From assembly GCF_027568575.1 (NCBI RefSeq), contig NZ_JANUVP010000011.1: 64,000 nt of DNA; one strand, 5' to 3'. This document shows positions 33,049 to 41,436 of the stretch, one piece after another; position 1 is the first letter of the stretch; the number at the start of each line of letters is the position of its first letter. The translations under genes were made by a program, and so were the position numbers. The DNA is from Caldifermentibacillus hisashii (lineage in GTDB: Bacteria > Bacillota > Bacilli > Bacillales > Caldibacillaceae). Under the pieces are notes generated by a model. It saw only the letters and a program-made list of their open reading frames with translations. It ran no database searches and was not told the origin of the DNA.

Positions 33049-33132
33049 CTAAGCGATCCATTTAGATTCGGTCGAATGCGTGTTATTTCGATTCAAGATT
33101 GTTTTGCCAAAGAAATTTTTAATAATCATCAT
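33049..33132 (-). CDS. Putative 27-residue peptide
   Basis: A frame begins MMIIKNFFGKTILNRN and ends STESKWIA. TAAGGAGG sits 9 bases before the double ATG (33132 and 33129). The peptide is amphipathic at the start and polar at the end. It is followed by two tandem terminators and then the YrzI genes. It may be a leader peptide whose translation affects those terminators, or a small functional protein. I do not recognise the family. Confidence 0.5.
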   Translation of the reverse strand: MMIIKNFFGKTILNRNNTHSTESKWIA

Positions 33133-33496
33133 TGCACTCGACCTCCTTAAGATTTTTTCTTACATTGGTAATTATATCCACTTTATGGTAATTTGTAAAC
33201 TAATTTTTTGCCTAAATTGTAATTGTTTTTGTATTTCCATAAAACTATACTAGAATAAAATGCATGTTTTTTATAACAAATATATGATCCCATCGCTCTC
33301 TTTATGTGCCAATACAGAAAAAATTTTTATTGACCCGAAATCCGATTATATAAGGGTGACTTTACTATCGTTGAATTATTTATCATTGTGGACGGAATCT
33401 TCTGATGAACTCCTGACACTGTTTTAAGGAAGTTTTGTTCAAAAAATAAGGCTACCCCGGAAAAATAGAGGGTAGCCTTTTAAAACATTCATACAA
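33133..33496. other. Gap of about 360 bases before the glycolytic operon's end
   Basis: No gene is seen. It contains the upstream region of the small-peptide cluster, AT-rich and with possible but unremarkable promoter hexamers, and the eno terminator at 33444-33482. Confidence 0.4.
33444..33482 (-). terminator. Intrinsic terminator of the glycolytic operon (after eno)
   Basis: AAAAGGCTACCC and GGGTAGCC form the stem; on the minus strand TTATTTTTT follows. It lies 15 bases past the eno stop. Confidence 0.85.
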
Positions 33497-34789
33497 TTAT
33501 TTTTTCAAATTGTAGAATGTGTTTTTACCAAGGTATTGTGCTGTTTCAGCCAATTGGTCTTCAATACGAAGCAGTTGGTTGTATTTTGCAACACGATCGG
33601 TACGGGATGGAGCACCTGTTTTAATTTGACCGGCGTTTGTAGCAACAGCGATATCAGCAATTGTTGTATCTTCTGTTTCACCGGAGCGGTGGGATACAAC
33701 AGCTGTGTAACCGGCACGTTTCGCCATTTCAATTGCATCAAAAGTTTCCGTTAATGTACCGATTTGGTTTACTTTGATTAGGATAGAGTTTGCAATTCCT
33801 TGTTCAATACCACGAGCAAGTTTTTCTGTATTCGTAACGAACAGGTCATCACCGACTAATTGAACTTTTTTACCAAGACGTTCCGTTAAAAGTTTAAATC
33901 CTTCCCAGTCGTTTTCATCGAGACCGTCTTCAATAGATACGATTGGATATTTGTTGCAAAGATCTTCATAGAATGCAACCATTTCTTCAGATGTACGAAC
34001 AACACCTTCACCAGGGAAGTGGTATTTTCCATCTTCTTTGTTAAATAATTCTGAGGAAGCAACGTCCATTGCAAGCATTACTTCTTCGCCAGGTTTGTAA
34101 CCGGCTTTTTCAATTGCTTCTACAATTGTAGAAAGGGCTTCTTCGTTTGTTTTTAAGCTTGGAGCAAAGCCACCTTCATCACCAACAGCGGTATTATAGC
34201 CTTTTGCTTTTAAAACAGAACGGAGGCTATGGAATACTTCTGCACCCATGCGTAATGCTTCACGGAAGGTTGGCGCACCTACAGGCATGACCATGAATTC
34301 CTGAATATCAACCGTACTGTCAGCATGTTTCCCACCGTTTAGAATGTTCATCATTGGTACCGGAAGTTGTTTTGCATTGAACCCTCCAAGGTATTGATAC
34401 AATTCAATTCCGAGGAAGTCTGCAGCTGCACGAGCAACAGCAAGAGAAACACCAAGAATAGCGTTCGCACCTAATTTACCTTTGTTTGGTGTACCATCAA
34501 GTTCAATCATCGCTTTATCGATTGCTACTTGATCCATAACGTTGAAACCGATAATTTCCGGTGCAATAATGTCATTTACATTTTCTACAGCTTTTAAAAC
34601 ACCTTTTCCTAAATAACGGCTTTTGTCACCGTCACGTAATTCTACAGCTTCATATTCACCGGTGGATGCACCACTTGGTACTAAAGCGCGGCCAAATGCG
34701 CCGGATTCTGTTAATACTTCTACTTCTACAGTTGGGTTGCCGCGGGAGTCAAGTACTTCACGAGCATAAATTTCAGTAATTGTTGGCAT
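33497..34789 (-). CDS. eno: Enolase
   Basis: The product has 430 residues, full length. It converts 2-phosphoglycerate to phosphoenolpyruvate. Hallmarks are the N-terminal EVLDSRGNPTVEVEV, SGASTGEYEAVELRDGD, the metal ligands in MLAMDVASSE, SIEDGLDENDW and VGDDLFVTN, and the catalytic lysine in LIKVNQIGT. SHRSGETEDT follows. It is the last gene of the gapA-pgk-tpiA-gpmI-eno operon, 33 bases after gpmI. Confidence 0.98.
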   Translation of the reverse strand: MPTITEIYAREVLDSRGNPTVEVEVLTESGAFGRALVPSGASTGEYEAVELRDGDKSRYLGKGVLKAVENVNDIIAPEIIGFNVMDQVAIDKAMIELDGTPNKGKLGANAILGVSLAVARAAADFLGIELYQYLGGFNAKQLPVPMMNILNGGKHADSTVDIQEFMVMPVGAPTFREALRMGAEVFHSLRSVLKAKGYNTAVGDEGGFAPSLKTNEEALSTIVEAIEKAGYKPGEEVMLAMDVASSELFNKEDGKYHFPGEGVVRTSEEMVAFYEDLCNKYPIVSIEDGLDENDWEGFKLLTERLGKKVQLVGDDLFVTNTEKLARGIEQGIANSILIKVNQIGTLTETFDAIEMAKRAGYTAVVSHRSGETEDTTIADIAVATNAGQIKTGAPSRTDRVAKYNQLLRIEDQLAETAQYLGKNTFYNLKK

Positions 34790-34822
34790 ATCTAAAACCT
34801 CTCCTTTGTTTCCATTTATTGG

Positions 34823-36361
34823 TCATAATTTTGCAATGATGGATTCTCCGGTCATTTCTTTCGGTTTTTGAATTCCCATCATATCAAGTATAGTCGGTGC
34901 TAAATCACCTAATTTACCACCGTCACGCAAGGTAACATTTTTGTCTGTTACAATAACGGGAACCGGATTGGTTGTATGGGCAGTCATTGGTCTCCCTTCT
35001 AAAGTAATTACTTCTTCCGAGTTACCATGGTCAGCGGTAATAATGGCTTTGCCGCCTTTTTCAAGTATCAAGTCAACTACTTTACCCAAGCATTCATCAA
35101 CAGCTTCAATTGCCTTTACAGTCGGTTCCAATTTCCCGGAGTGACCAACCATATCAGGGTTCGCATAGTTTAAAATGATCACATCATATTTGTCAGCTTT
35201 AATTTGCTCAATTAAAGCATCGGTTACTTCATAAGCACTCATTTCCGGTTTTAAATCATAAGTTGCCACTTTTGGTGAGTTAATTAAGATTCGATCCTCA
35301 CCGGGATTCACTTCTTCTTTTCCACCGTTAAAGAAGTACGTAACATGTGGATATTTTTCAGTTTCAGCTATACGTAATTGCTTTAGATCATGCTTAGCCA
35401 AAACCTCACCTAATGTATTATCCAAGTTCACCGGTTCGTAAGCCACATAACCTTTTACGGTTTCACTGAAATGAGTTAAACATACGAAATGTAAGTTTCT
35501 CGGCCATTTTGGACCACGATCAAACCCGTCGAATTCTTCATTTGTGAAAACATTTGAGATTTGAATGGCCCGGTCAGGACGGAAGTTATAGAAGATGACT
35601 GCATCTTCGTCTTTAATCGTTGCTACCGGTTCACTATTTTCGTTTACCATAACAGATGGAATGACGAATTCATCATAAATTCCATTTGCATAACTGTCAT
35701 CTATTAATTGAATGGGATCTTGGTATGTCGGACCTTCCCCGTAAACCATGGCACGGTAACATTTTTCTTCACGATCCCAACGTTTGTCACGATCCATAGC
35801 ATAGTATCGGCCAGAAATCGTAGCGAACTGACCTACACCATATTCTTTCATTTTTTCAAGTGTTTCATGGATATAAGTTTTTGCCGTTTGTGGGCCGACA
35901 TCCCGTCCATCTAAAAAGGCGTGTACATAAACATTTTTCACGCCTTGATCAGCGGCAAGTTTTAGCAATGCAAACATATGATTAATATGGGAATGTACAC
36001 CACCATCTGACAAAAGTCCGAATATGTGCAAGTTCGTTCCTTTTTCTTTCACATGATTCATTGCATTAAGGAATGTTTGATTTTTAGCAAATTCGCCTTC
36101 ACGAATAGAAATATTAACTCTTGATAAACTTTGATAAACAATGCGGCCGGCACCGATGTTCATATGACCGACTTCGGAGTTTCCCATTTGACCTTCAGGA
36201 AGGCCGACAAATTCACCGTCTGCCCTTAGCGTTGAATGCGGAAACTCATTCCAGTAACGGTCAAAATTCGGTTTATTTGCATGTGCTACCGCATTTCCCT
36301 TCGTTTCTTCGCGTAAACCAAATCCATCCAGGATGATTAACGCTGTTGGAGATTTACTCAT
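34823..36361 (-). CDS. gpmI: 2,3-bisphosphoglycerate-independent phosphoglycerate mutase
   Basis: The product has 512 residues. This manganese enzyme interconverts 3- and 2-phosphoglycerate. The N-terminal ALIILDGFGLRE and the serine in MGNSEVGHMNIGAGR are the alkaline-phosphatase-type active site; YANPDMVGHSG and TADHGNSEEV bring further metal ligands. Its ATG shares one base with the tpiA stop (TAATG), indicating coupled translation. Manganese dependence of this type ties its activity to pH during sporulation in bacilli. Confidence 0.98.
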   Translation of the reverse strand: MSKSPTALIILDGFGLREETKGNAVAHANKPNFDRYWNEFPHSTLRADGEFVGLPEGQMGNSEVGHMNIGAGRIVYQSLSRVNISIREGEFAKNQTFLNAMNHVKEKGTNLHIFGLLSDGGVHSHINHMFALLKLAADQGVKNVYVHAFLDGRDVGPQTAKTYIHETLEKMKEYGVGQFATISGRYYAMDRDKRWDREEKCYRAMVYGEGPTYQDPIQLIDDSYANGIYDEFVIPSVMVNENSEPVATIKDEDAVIFYNFRPDRAIQISNVFTNEEFDGFDRGPKWPRNLHFVCLTHFSETVKGYVAYEPVNLDNTLGEVLAKHDLKQLRIAETEKYPHVTYFFNGGKEEVNPGEDRILINSPKVATYDLKPEMSAYEVTDALIEQIKADKYDVIILNYANPDMVGHSGKLEPTVKAIEAVDECLGKVVDLILEKGGKAIITADHGNSEEVITLEGRPMTAHTTNPVPVIVTDKNVTLRDGGKLGDLAPTILDMMGIQKPKEMTGESIIAKL

Positions 36362-37116
36362 TATTTTCCTGCCTCCAATAGTTGTAAAAATGAATTTGGA
36401 TCTAGGCTGGCACCGCCAACTAATGCCCCATCAATATCTGATTGGTTCATTAATTCTTGGATATTGCCAGGCTTTACACTGCCACCATACTGGATCCGTA
36501 TCTTTTCCGCTGTACCTTGATCATATTGTTCTGCCACCGTTTCCCGGATATAAGCACATACTTCATTTGCATCTTCCGCACTGGCGGTTTTCCCGGTACC
36601 GATTGCCCAAATCGGTTCATAGGCAATAACTACTTTTGCCACTTGTTCTTTCGTTAATCCGACAAGTCCTTTTCGTGTTTGCGTATGAACGACTTGTTGC
36701 CATTGGCCAGCTTCTCGTTCTTCCAATGTTTCTCCTACACACATGATTGGAGTTAATCCGTGTCTAAAAGCTGCATGAACCTTTTTATTGACTGACTCAT
36801 CGGTTTCATTGAACATTTCCCGCCGTTCAGAATGGCCAATAATCACATATTGTACACCTAAATCTTTTAAGGCTACCGGACTGATTTCTCCGGTAAATGC
36901 TCCTTCATCTTCAAAATGCATATTTTGTGCACCAACACGAAGGTCCGTTCCTTTTATTTCTTGAACAAGTCGATCCAGAAAAAGCGCCGGGGCACAGATG
37001 ACGGATTCAACCGATTCAAAACTCGGGATTTTCTGCTTTACTTCAGATGCAAAATTGACTGCTTCTTGCAAGGTTTTATTCATTTTCCAGTTCCCTGCTA
37101 TAATCGGTTTACGCAT
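36361..37116 (-). CDS. tpiA: Triosephosphate isomerase
   Basis: The product has 251 residues. Catalytic Lys in GNWKMNK, His in VIIGHSERR and Glu in VIAYEPIWAIGTGK are all present, with the phosphate-binding IQYGGSVKPGN and GALVGGASL. The start is the ATG at 37116 with GGAAGGTG upstream; the longer frame to 37182 lacks homology. It lies 350 bases after pgk, an unusually wide gap inside this operon. Confidence 0.98.
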   Translation of the reverse strand: MRKPIIAGNWKMNKTLQEAVNFASEVKQKIPSFESVESVICAPALFLDRLVQEIKGTDLRVGAQNMHFEDEGAFTGEISPVALKDLGVQYVIIGHSERREMFNETDESVNKKVHAAFRHGLTPIMCVGETLEEREAGQWQQVVHTQTRKGLVGLTKEQVAKVVIAYEPIWAIGTGKTASAEDANEVCAYIRETVAEQYDQGTAEKIRIQYGGSVKPGNIQELMNQSDIDGALVGGASLDPNSFLQLLEAGK

Positions 37117-37297
37117 AATACACCTTCCCTTTACTTGCTTTCTTCCATCTTTACGATTGGCCCTGCAATTGTATATTTCCACAAAACTTGTATCCTTATC
37201 AATGAAAAGGCGAGGAAATCTTGCAGAGCCGGCACACTGTTAATACGAATAATTTATCATTTAATGCTGGAATGTGCATGTACATTCCAACCAGGTC

Positions 37298-37395
37298 CGT
37301 ATCAATACGAATGTTTTTTTACTTCATTGCACGTGATTGAACAAATGTAAAGATATTCGTAACATGATCGTATCAATACAAATGATTTTTTACTT
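37298..37395. repeat. Two 27-bp near-identical direct repeats in the tpiA-pgk spacer
   Basis: CGTATCAATACGAATGTTTT plus TTTACTT (37298-37324) recurs at 37369-37395 with two differences; the copies start 71 bases apart. A GGAATGT/ACATTCC stem lies at 37269-37288. Eighteen bases from the pgk 3' end (ATTTATCATTTAATGCTG, 37469-37486) are duplicated at 37252-37269. The 37,117-37,466 spacer has no gene. Confidence 0.6.
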
Positions 37396-37466
37396 GCACT
37401 GTCTCTTATTTAGCAGCAAATATTTCATGCTTTACGAATTTGGTAGTAATAATTGAACAATGCTGT

Positions 37467-38651
37467 TTATTTATCATTTAATGCTGCAACGCCCGGCAAT
37501 ACTTTACCTTCCATAAATTCAAGGGATGCACCGCCGCCGGTTGAAATATGAGTCATTTTTTCTGCTAAATGGAATTTTTCAACAGCAGCTGCAGAGTCAC
37601 CACCACCAATAATCGTAATTGCGTCGGTAGCTTCTGCTAAACTTTCAGCAACTGCTTTTGTACCATGGGCAAATTTATCAAATTCGAATACACCCATCGG
37701 TCCGTTCCAAATAACCGTCGCAGATTTTTGAACAACATCACGATAAAGTTCTTCAGTTTTCGGCCCGATATCAAGTGCTTGCCAATCTGCCGGAATTTCT
37801 TTAATATCAACCACTTTTGATTCGGCATTTTCGGCAAATTCTTTTGCGACAACCGCATCAATCGGCATATAGAAGTTGACGCCTTTTGCTTTCGCTTTTT
37901 CCATAAATTGTTTAGCTAACTCAATTTTATCTTCTTCAAGAAGAGATTGACCGATTTCATACCCTTGAGCTTTCACAAATGTATAAGCAAGTCCGCCGCC
38001 AATAATGAGATTATCAACTTTTTCAAGCAAGTTTTCAATAACCCCAATTTTATCTTTTACCTTTGCCCCGCCAATGATAGCTGTGAAAGGACGTTTAGGA
38101 TTTTCAAGGGCACCACCGAGAACATTTAATTCTTTTTCCATTAAAAATCCGGAAACAGCTGGTAAGTAATGAGCGATCCCTTCCGTCGAAGCATGGGCCC
38201 GGTGTGCGGAACCAAACGCATCGTTAACAAATAAATCGGCAAGTTCAGCAAAAGCCTTAGCTAATTCCGGATCATTTTTCGTTTCTCCCGGATAGAAGCG
38301 TACATTTTCAAGTAAGAGTACGTCGCCATTTTCCATTTTGGCAATTTCTGCTTTAACTGATTCTCCGTATGCTTCGTCCGCTTTCCGAACCGGTTTGCCG
38401 AGCAGTTCTGAAAGGCGATTTCCGGCTGCTGTTAAGCGCATTTCTTCAACAACTTGACCTTTTGGACGACCTAAGTGGCTGGCCAAAATTACTTTTGCAC
38501 CTTGTTCTATTAAGTATTGAATGGTTGGTAACGCAGCACGAATCCTCGTGTCATCTGTTACTTGTCCATCTTTCATTGGAACGTTAAAGTCTACCCGTAC
38601 AAAAACTCGTTTTCCTTTAACATCTACATCTCTAACTGATTTTTTAGCCAT
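37467..38651 (-). CDS. pgk: Phosphoglycerate kinase
   Basis: The product has 394 residues. It makes ATP from 1,3-bisphosphoglycerate. The N-terminal KRVFVRVDFNVPMKDG, ASHLGRPKG, GSAHRAHAST and the nucleotide-binding NGPMGVFE and IIGGGDSAAAVEK are standard. The ATG at 38651 has GGGGAGG 8 bases upstream. It follows gapA by 143 bases, with a terminator-like hairpin between. Confidence 0.98.
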   Translation of the reverse strand: MAKKSVRDVDVKGKRVFVRVDFNVPMKDGQVTDDTRIRAALPTIQYLIEQGAKVILASHLGRPKGQVVEEMRLTAAGNRLSELLGKPVRKADEAYGESVKAEIAKMENGDVLLLENVRFYPGETKNDPELAKAFAELADLFVNDAFGSAHRAHASTEGIAHYLPAVSGFLMEKELNVLGGALENPKRPFTAIIGGAKVKDKIGVIENLLEKVDNLIIGGGLAYTFVKAQGYEIGQSLLEEDKIELAKQFMEKAKAKGVNFYMPIDAVVAKEFAENAESKVVDIKEIPADWQALDIGPKTEELYRDVVQKSATVIWNGPMGVFEFDKFAHGTKAVAESLAEATDAITIIGGGDSAAAVEKFHLAEKMTHISTGGGASLEFMEGKVLPGVAALNDK

Positions 38652-38695
38652 TGTTCGGACCTCCCCGGGTTTTCTGAACATGATTATTATAACAA

Positions 38696-38732
38696 TAAAA
38701 AAGGGGAGGGGAATCGTGTATCCCCATTCCCC
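38696..38732 (-). terminator. Terminator-like hairpin between gapA and pgk
   Basis: AGGGGAAT and ATTCCCCT pair; CCCCTTTTTTATT follows on the minus strand. It would leave gapA mRNA in excess over the rest of the operon. In Bacillus, cggR-gapA mRNA is also processed and uneven, so a partial terminator here is sensible. Confidence 0.55.
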
Positions 38733-38794
38733 TGACTAAGGTTCAAATTAGTCTTTTAAATGTTTTATCACTTATGATCTTGGGCATCTATTTA

Positions 38795-39802
38795 TTAAAG
38801 TCCTTTTTTTGCAACATAGTCTACAAGATCAACTACACGGTTAGAGTAACCATATTCGTTGTCATACCAAGCAAGTACTTTAACTAAGTTACCTTCCATA
38901 ACCATTGTTGATAAACCGTCAACTGTAGAAGAAACATTTGTATGGTTATAGTCTCTAGAAACTAACGGTAATTCGTTGTAAGCAAGAATTCCTTTTAATT
39001 CGCCTTCAGCAGCTGCTTTGAATGCTGCGTTCACTTCTTCAACAGTTACATCTTTACCAAGTTCAGCAACAAGGTCAACTAATGATACGTTAGGAGTTGG
39101 TACACGAACAGCCATACCATTTAGTTTACCTTTTAATTCAGGAAGAACTAACGCAACAGCTTTTGCAGCACCGGTTGTTGTTGGAATCATAGATTCAGCT
39201 GCTGCACGTGCACGACGAAAATCTTTATGAGGTAAGTCAAGAATTTGTTGGTCGTTTGTGTAAGAGTGAATCGTTGTCATCATACCGCGTTTGATTCCGA
39301 ATTTTTCTTGTAAAACTTTTGCAAATGGAGCTAAGCAGTTTGTTGTACAAGAAGCGTTGGAAATAACATGATGATTTGCCGGATCATATTTTTCTTCATT
39401 AACACCCATAACAATCGTAATATCTTCTTCTTTACCAGGTGCAGAAATAACAACTTTTTTAGCGCCGCCTTCTAAATGTTTTGCAGCGTCTGCACGTTTT
39501 GTGAAGCGTCCGGTAGATTCAACAACGATTTCTACGCCAAGGTCTTTCCAAGGAATTTGCGCCGGGTCACGTTCAGCTATAACTTTTACTTTATGACCGG
39601 CAACTACGAAAGAATCACCATCAACAGATACTTCTTCTTCTAATGTTCCGTGTACAGAGTCATATTTGAGTAAATGAGCCAACATTTTTGCATCTGTTAA
39701 GTCATTTACAGCTACTACTTCAATATCAGGGTTATTTAATGCTGCACGGAAAACTAACCGTCCAATACGTCCAAAACCGTTTATACCAACTTTTACTGCC
39801 AT
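38795..39802 (-). CDS. gapA: Glyceraldehyde-3-phosphate dehydrogenase (glycolytic)
   Basis: The product has 335 residues. The NAD-binding VGINGFGRIGRLVFR and the catalytic cysteine in SNASCTTNCLAPFAK, with His in the SYTNDQQ-following region, are intact. The ATG at 39802 has AAGGAGG 8 bases upstream; an ATG 6 bases earlier is too close. It follows cggR by 51 bases, as in Bacillus subtilis, where CggR controls it. Confidence 0.98.
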   Translation of the reverse strand: MAVKVGINGFGRIGRLVFRAALNNPDIEVVAVNDLTDAKMLAHLLKYDSVHGTLEEEVSVDGDSFVVAGHKVKVIAERDPAQIPWKDLGVEIVVESTGRFTKRADAAKHLEGGAKKVVISAPGKEEDITIVMGVNEEKYDPANHHVISNASCTTNCLAPFAKVLQEKFGIKRGMMTTIHSYTNDQQILDLPHKDFRRARAAAESMIPTTTGAAKAVALVLPELKGKLNGMAVRVPTPNVSLVDLVAELGKDVTVEEVNAAFKAAAEGELKGILAYNELPLVSRDYNHTNVSSTVDGLSTMVMEGNLVKVLAWYDNEYGYSNRVVDLVDYVAKKGL

Positions 39803-39853
39803 GTTCATTTCCTCCTTTTGAACTGTAAAGAATTTTTTTATATTTAAAAGGGA

Positions 39854-40876
39854 TTACCCTTTTAATATCTCATTTGTTACGGCTTCATCGGTAATTAAAA
39901 CCGTATTTTTCGGGGCGATTTTCATGTACGCCTTGATTGCCTTTGCCTTGGAAGCTCCACCGGCAACAGCAAATATATGAGGGATGTTTTTTAAATCTTC
40001 CAGCTGCAAGCCGACTGTTTGCACTTTATGGACAATGCGCCCATTTTCATCAAAGTAATATCCAAATGCTTCGGCAACAGCTTTTTCCTGAACAAGCTTT
40101 TGCATATCTTCTTCCGATGTCATCCGTCTTCTTGCCATTGTCATTGCATCACCAATCCCGTGAATAACAATATCTGCTGATTTGATCTTCATTAGTACTT
40201 CTCGAATGGATGACTCTTGGATGAAGGTTTCATAAAACTCTTTCGTGACTTGATCAGGAGAATAGAGGACCGTATAGTTTCCGCCGGCTTTATTTGCCAT
40301 CTTTTGACAAATTGTATTTGCCTGGTCTTTTATATCTGCCCCGATTCCACCTCGAGCAGGGACAAACAGCAAGTTCTCTTTATTTAATTTTTCAGTAAAT
40401 GCCTCAGCAACAGCATTCATTGTAGATCCGCCGGTCACACTAATAACTTGACCTTCTTTAATGACTTCCTTAAGTCTGCTTACACATGCACGCCCTAATT
40501 CAGACTTAACCCAGTCCGATTCATCGGCGTTACCGGAAACGACATTACATGATTGAAGATTTAGGGCAGCTGCCAACTGTTTTTCTAATTCCGGGGCACT
40601 TGAAAATTCCTTCATAATTGGTTCAAGTTGGTCCAAAATTATTTTTCCCTCTTCTGTTAATCTCATACCGGACGTTGAAATTGCAATTAAATCTTGATCT
40701 TTAAGAAAATCTGTTTCACTGCGTAATACCCGTTCAGTTATTTGTAAACTTTGGGATAAACTGCGTCTGCCAACCGGCTGCATAATTTCTATGTAACGAA
40801 GAATTCGATATCTTTTCTGCATGATTTCAACTAAATCCGGTATTAGTCTTTTTTGTACATTAATAATCGACTTCAT
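39854..40876 (-). CDS. cggR: Central glycolytic genes regulator CggR
   Basis: The product has 340 residues. A SorC/DeoR-type N-terminal helix-turn-helix (GRRSLSQSLQITERVLRSETDFL) precedes the sugar-phosphate-binding domain (SVTGGSTMNAVAEAF, LFVPARGGIG, VAGGASKAKAIKAYMKIAP). CggR represses the gapA operon and releases it when fructose-1,6-bisphosphate binds. It is the first gene of the operon, so it represses itself too. Confidence 0.96.
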   Translation of the reverse strand: MKSIINVQKRLIPDLVEIMQKRYRILRYIEIMQPVGRRSLSQSLQITERVLRSETDFLKDQDLIAISTSGMRLTEEGKIILDQLEPIMKEFSSAPELEKQLAAALNLQSCNVVSGNADESDWVKSELGRACVSRLKEVIKEGQVISVTGGSTMNAVAEAFTEKLNKENLLFVPARGGIGADIKDQANTICQKMANKAGGNYTVLYSPDQVTKEFYETFIQESSIREVLMKIKSADIVIHGIGDAMTMARRRMTSEEDMQKLVQEKAVAEAFGYYFDENGRIVHKVQTVGLQLEDLKNIPHIFAVAGGASKAKAIKAYMKIAPKNTVLITDEAVTNEILKG

Positions 40877-40931
40877 TCTATGTTCTCCTCACAAATAACA
40901 GGAATAGGTGGACTTATTGAAACCCTGCTAT

Positions 40932-41026
40932 CGTTAATAATGTCCCACTCAAAGCAAAAATAATACTGGGGAAATTCAATATTTTATTGGTCAGTAACCG
41001 ACCCATAAGGTTATTTTTCGTCCCAC
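40932..41026 (-). promoter_or_regulatory. Candidate CggR operator half-sites
   Basis: On the minus strand GTGGGACATTATTAACG (40932-40948) and GTGGGACGAAAAATAAC (41010-41026) share GTGGGAC and a downstream AA-rich part. CggR sites contain GGGAC. Both lie in the 210-base region before cggR. The wide separation of 78 bases is unlike the known tandem operator, so one may be fortuitous. Confidence 0.35.
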
Positions 41027-41087
41027 AGATATCAAAAAAAAATCATCTCCGTTACACTTATTATGTTAGCAGAGAATATATGGAAAA

Positions 41088-41348
41088 TCAACTATCTTTA
41101 ACATTTTTATTTTTTTGTAAGCGCATTCTAATTACATGTTCATCAATTTGCCCAAATTGAATGACCTCTCCGTCAATTTCTACAACAGGAATATACAAAC
41201 CGTACTTTTCTTCCAAATCATCATTTTCTTCAATATCAACCAATTTGAGGGTGAAATCATGCTCATTCTGTAATCCTCTCAAAATTTCAAGCGCATTATC
41301 GCATAAATGGCATTCTTTCCTTTTATAAAAAATAATTTCTTGTCTCAA
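41088..41348 (-). CDS. Glutaredoxin/thioredoxin-fold family protein
   Basis: The product has 86 residues. It has the thioredoxin-like fold of the glutaredoxin-2/DUF836 group: a CHLC redox pair near the start (ECHLCDNALEIL), the cis-proline in GLYIPVVEIDG and a short C-terminal helix. A TTG at 41348 has AAAGGAG 7 bases upstream; the frame reaches back to 41366. Its partner is not known. It lies between rpoN and cggR, as in Bacillus. Confidence 0.85.
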   Translation of the reverse strand: MRQEIIFYKRKECHLCDNALEILRGLQNEHDFTLKLVDIEENDDLEEKYGLYIPVVEIDGEVIQFGQIDEHVIRMRLQKNKNVKDS

Positions 41349-41436
41349 ATTTGTTCTCCTTTCCAATCAGGCCTGTCACAGATTACTTGTTATCGTTTCG
41401 GTTTGGACCATACAGATTCCGGTTACCGATCCATCC

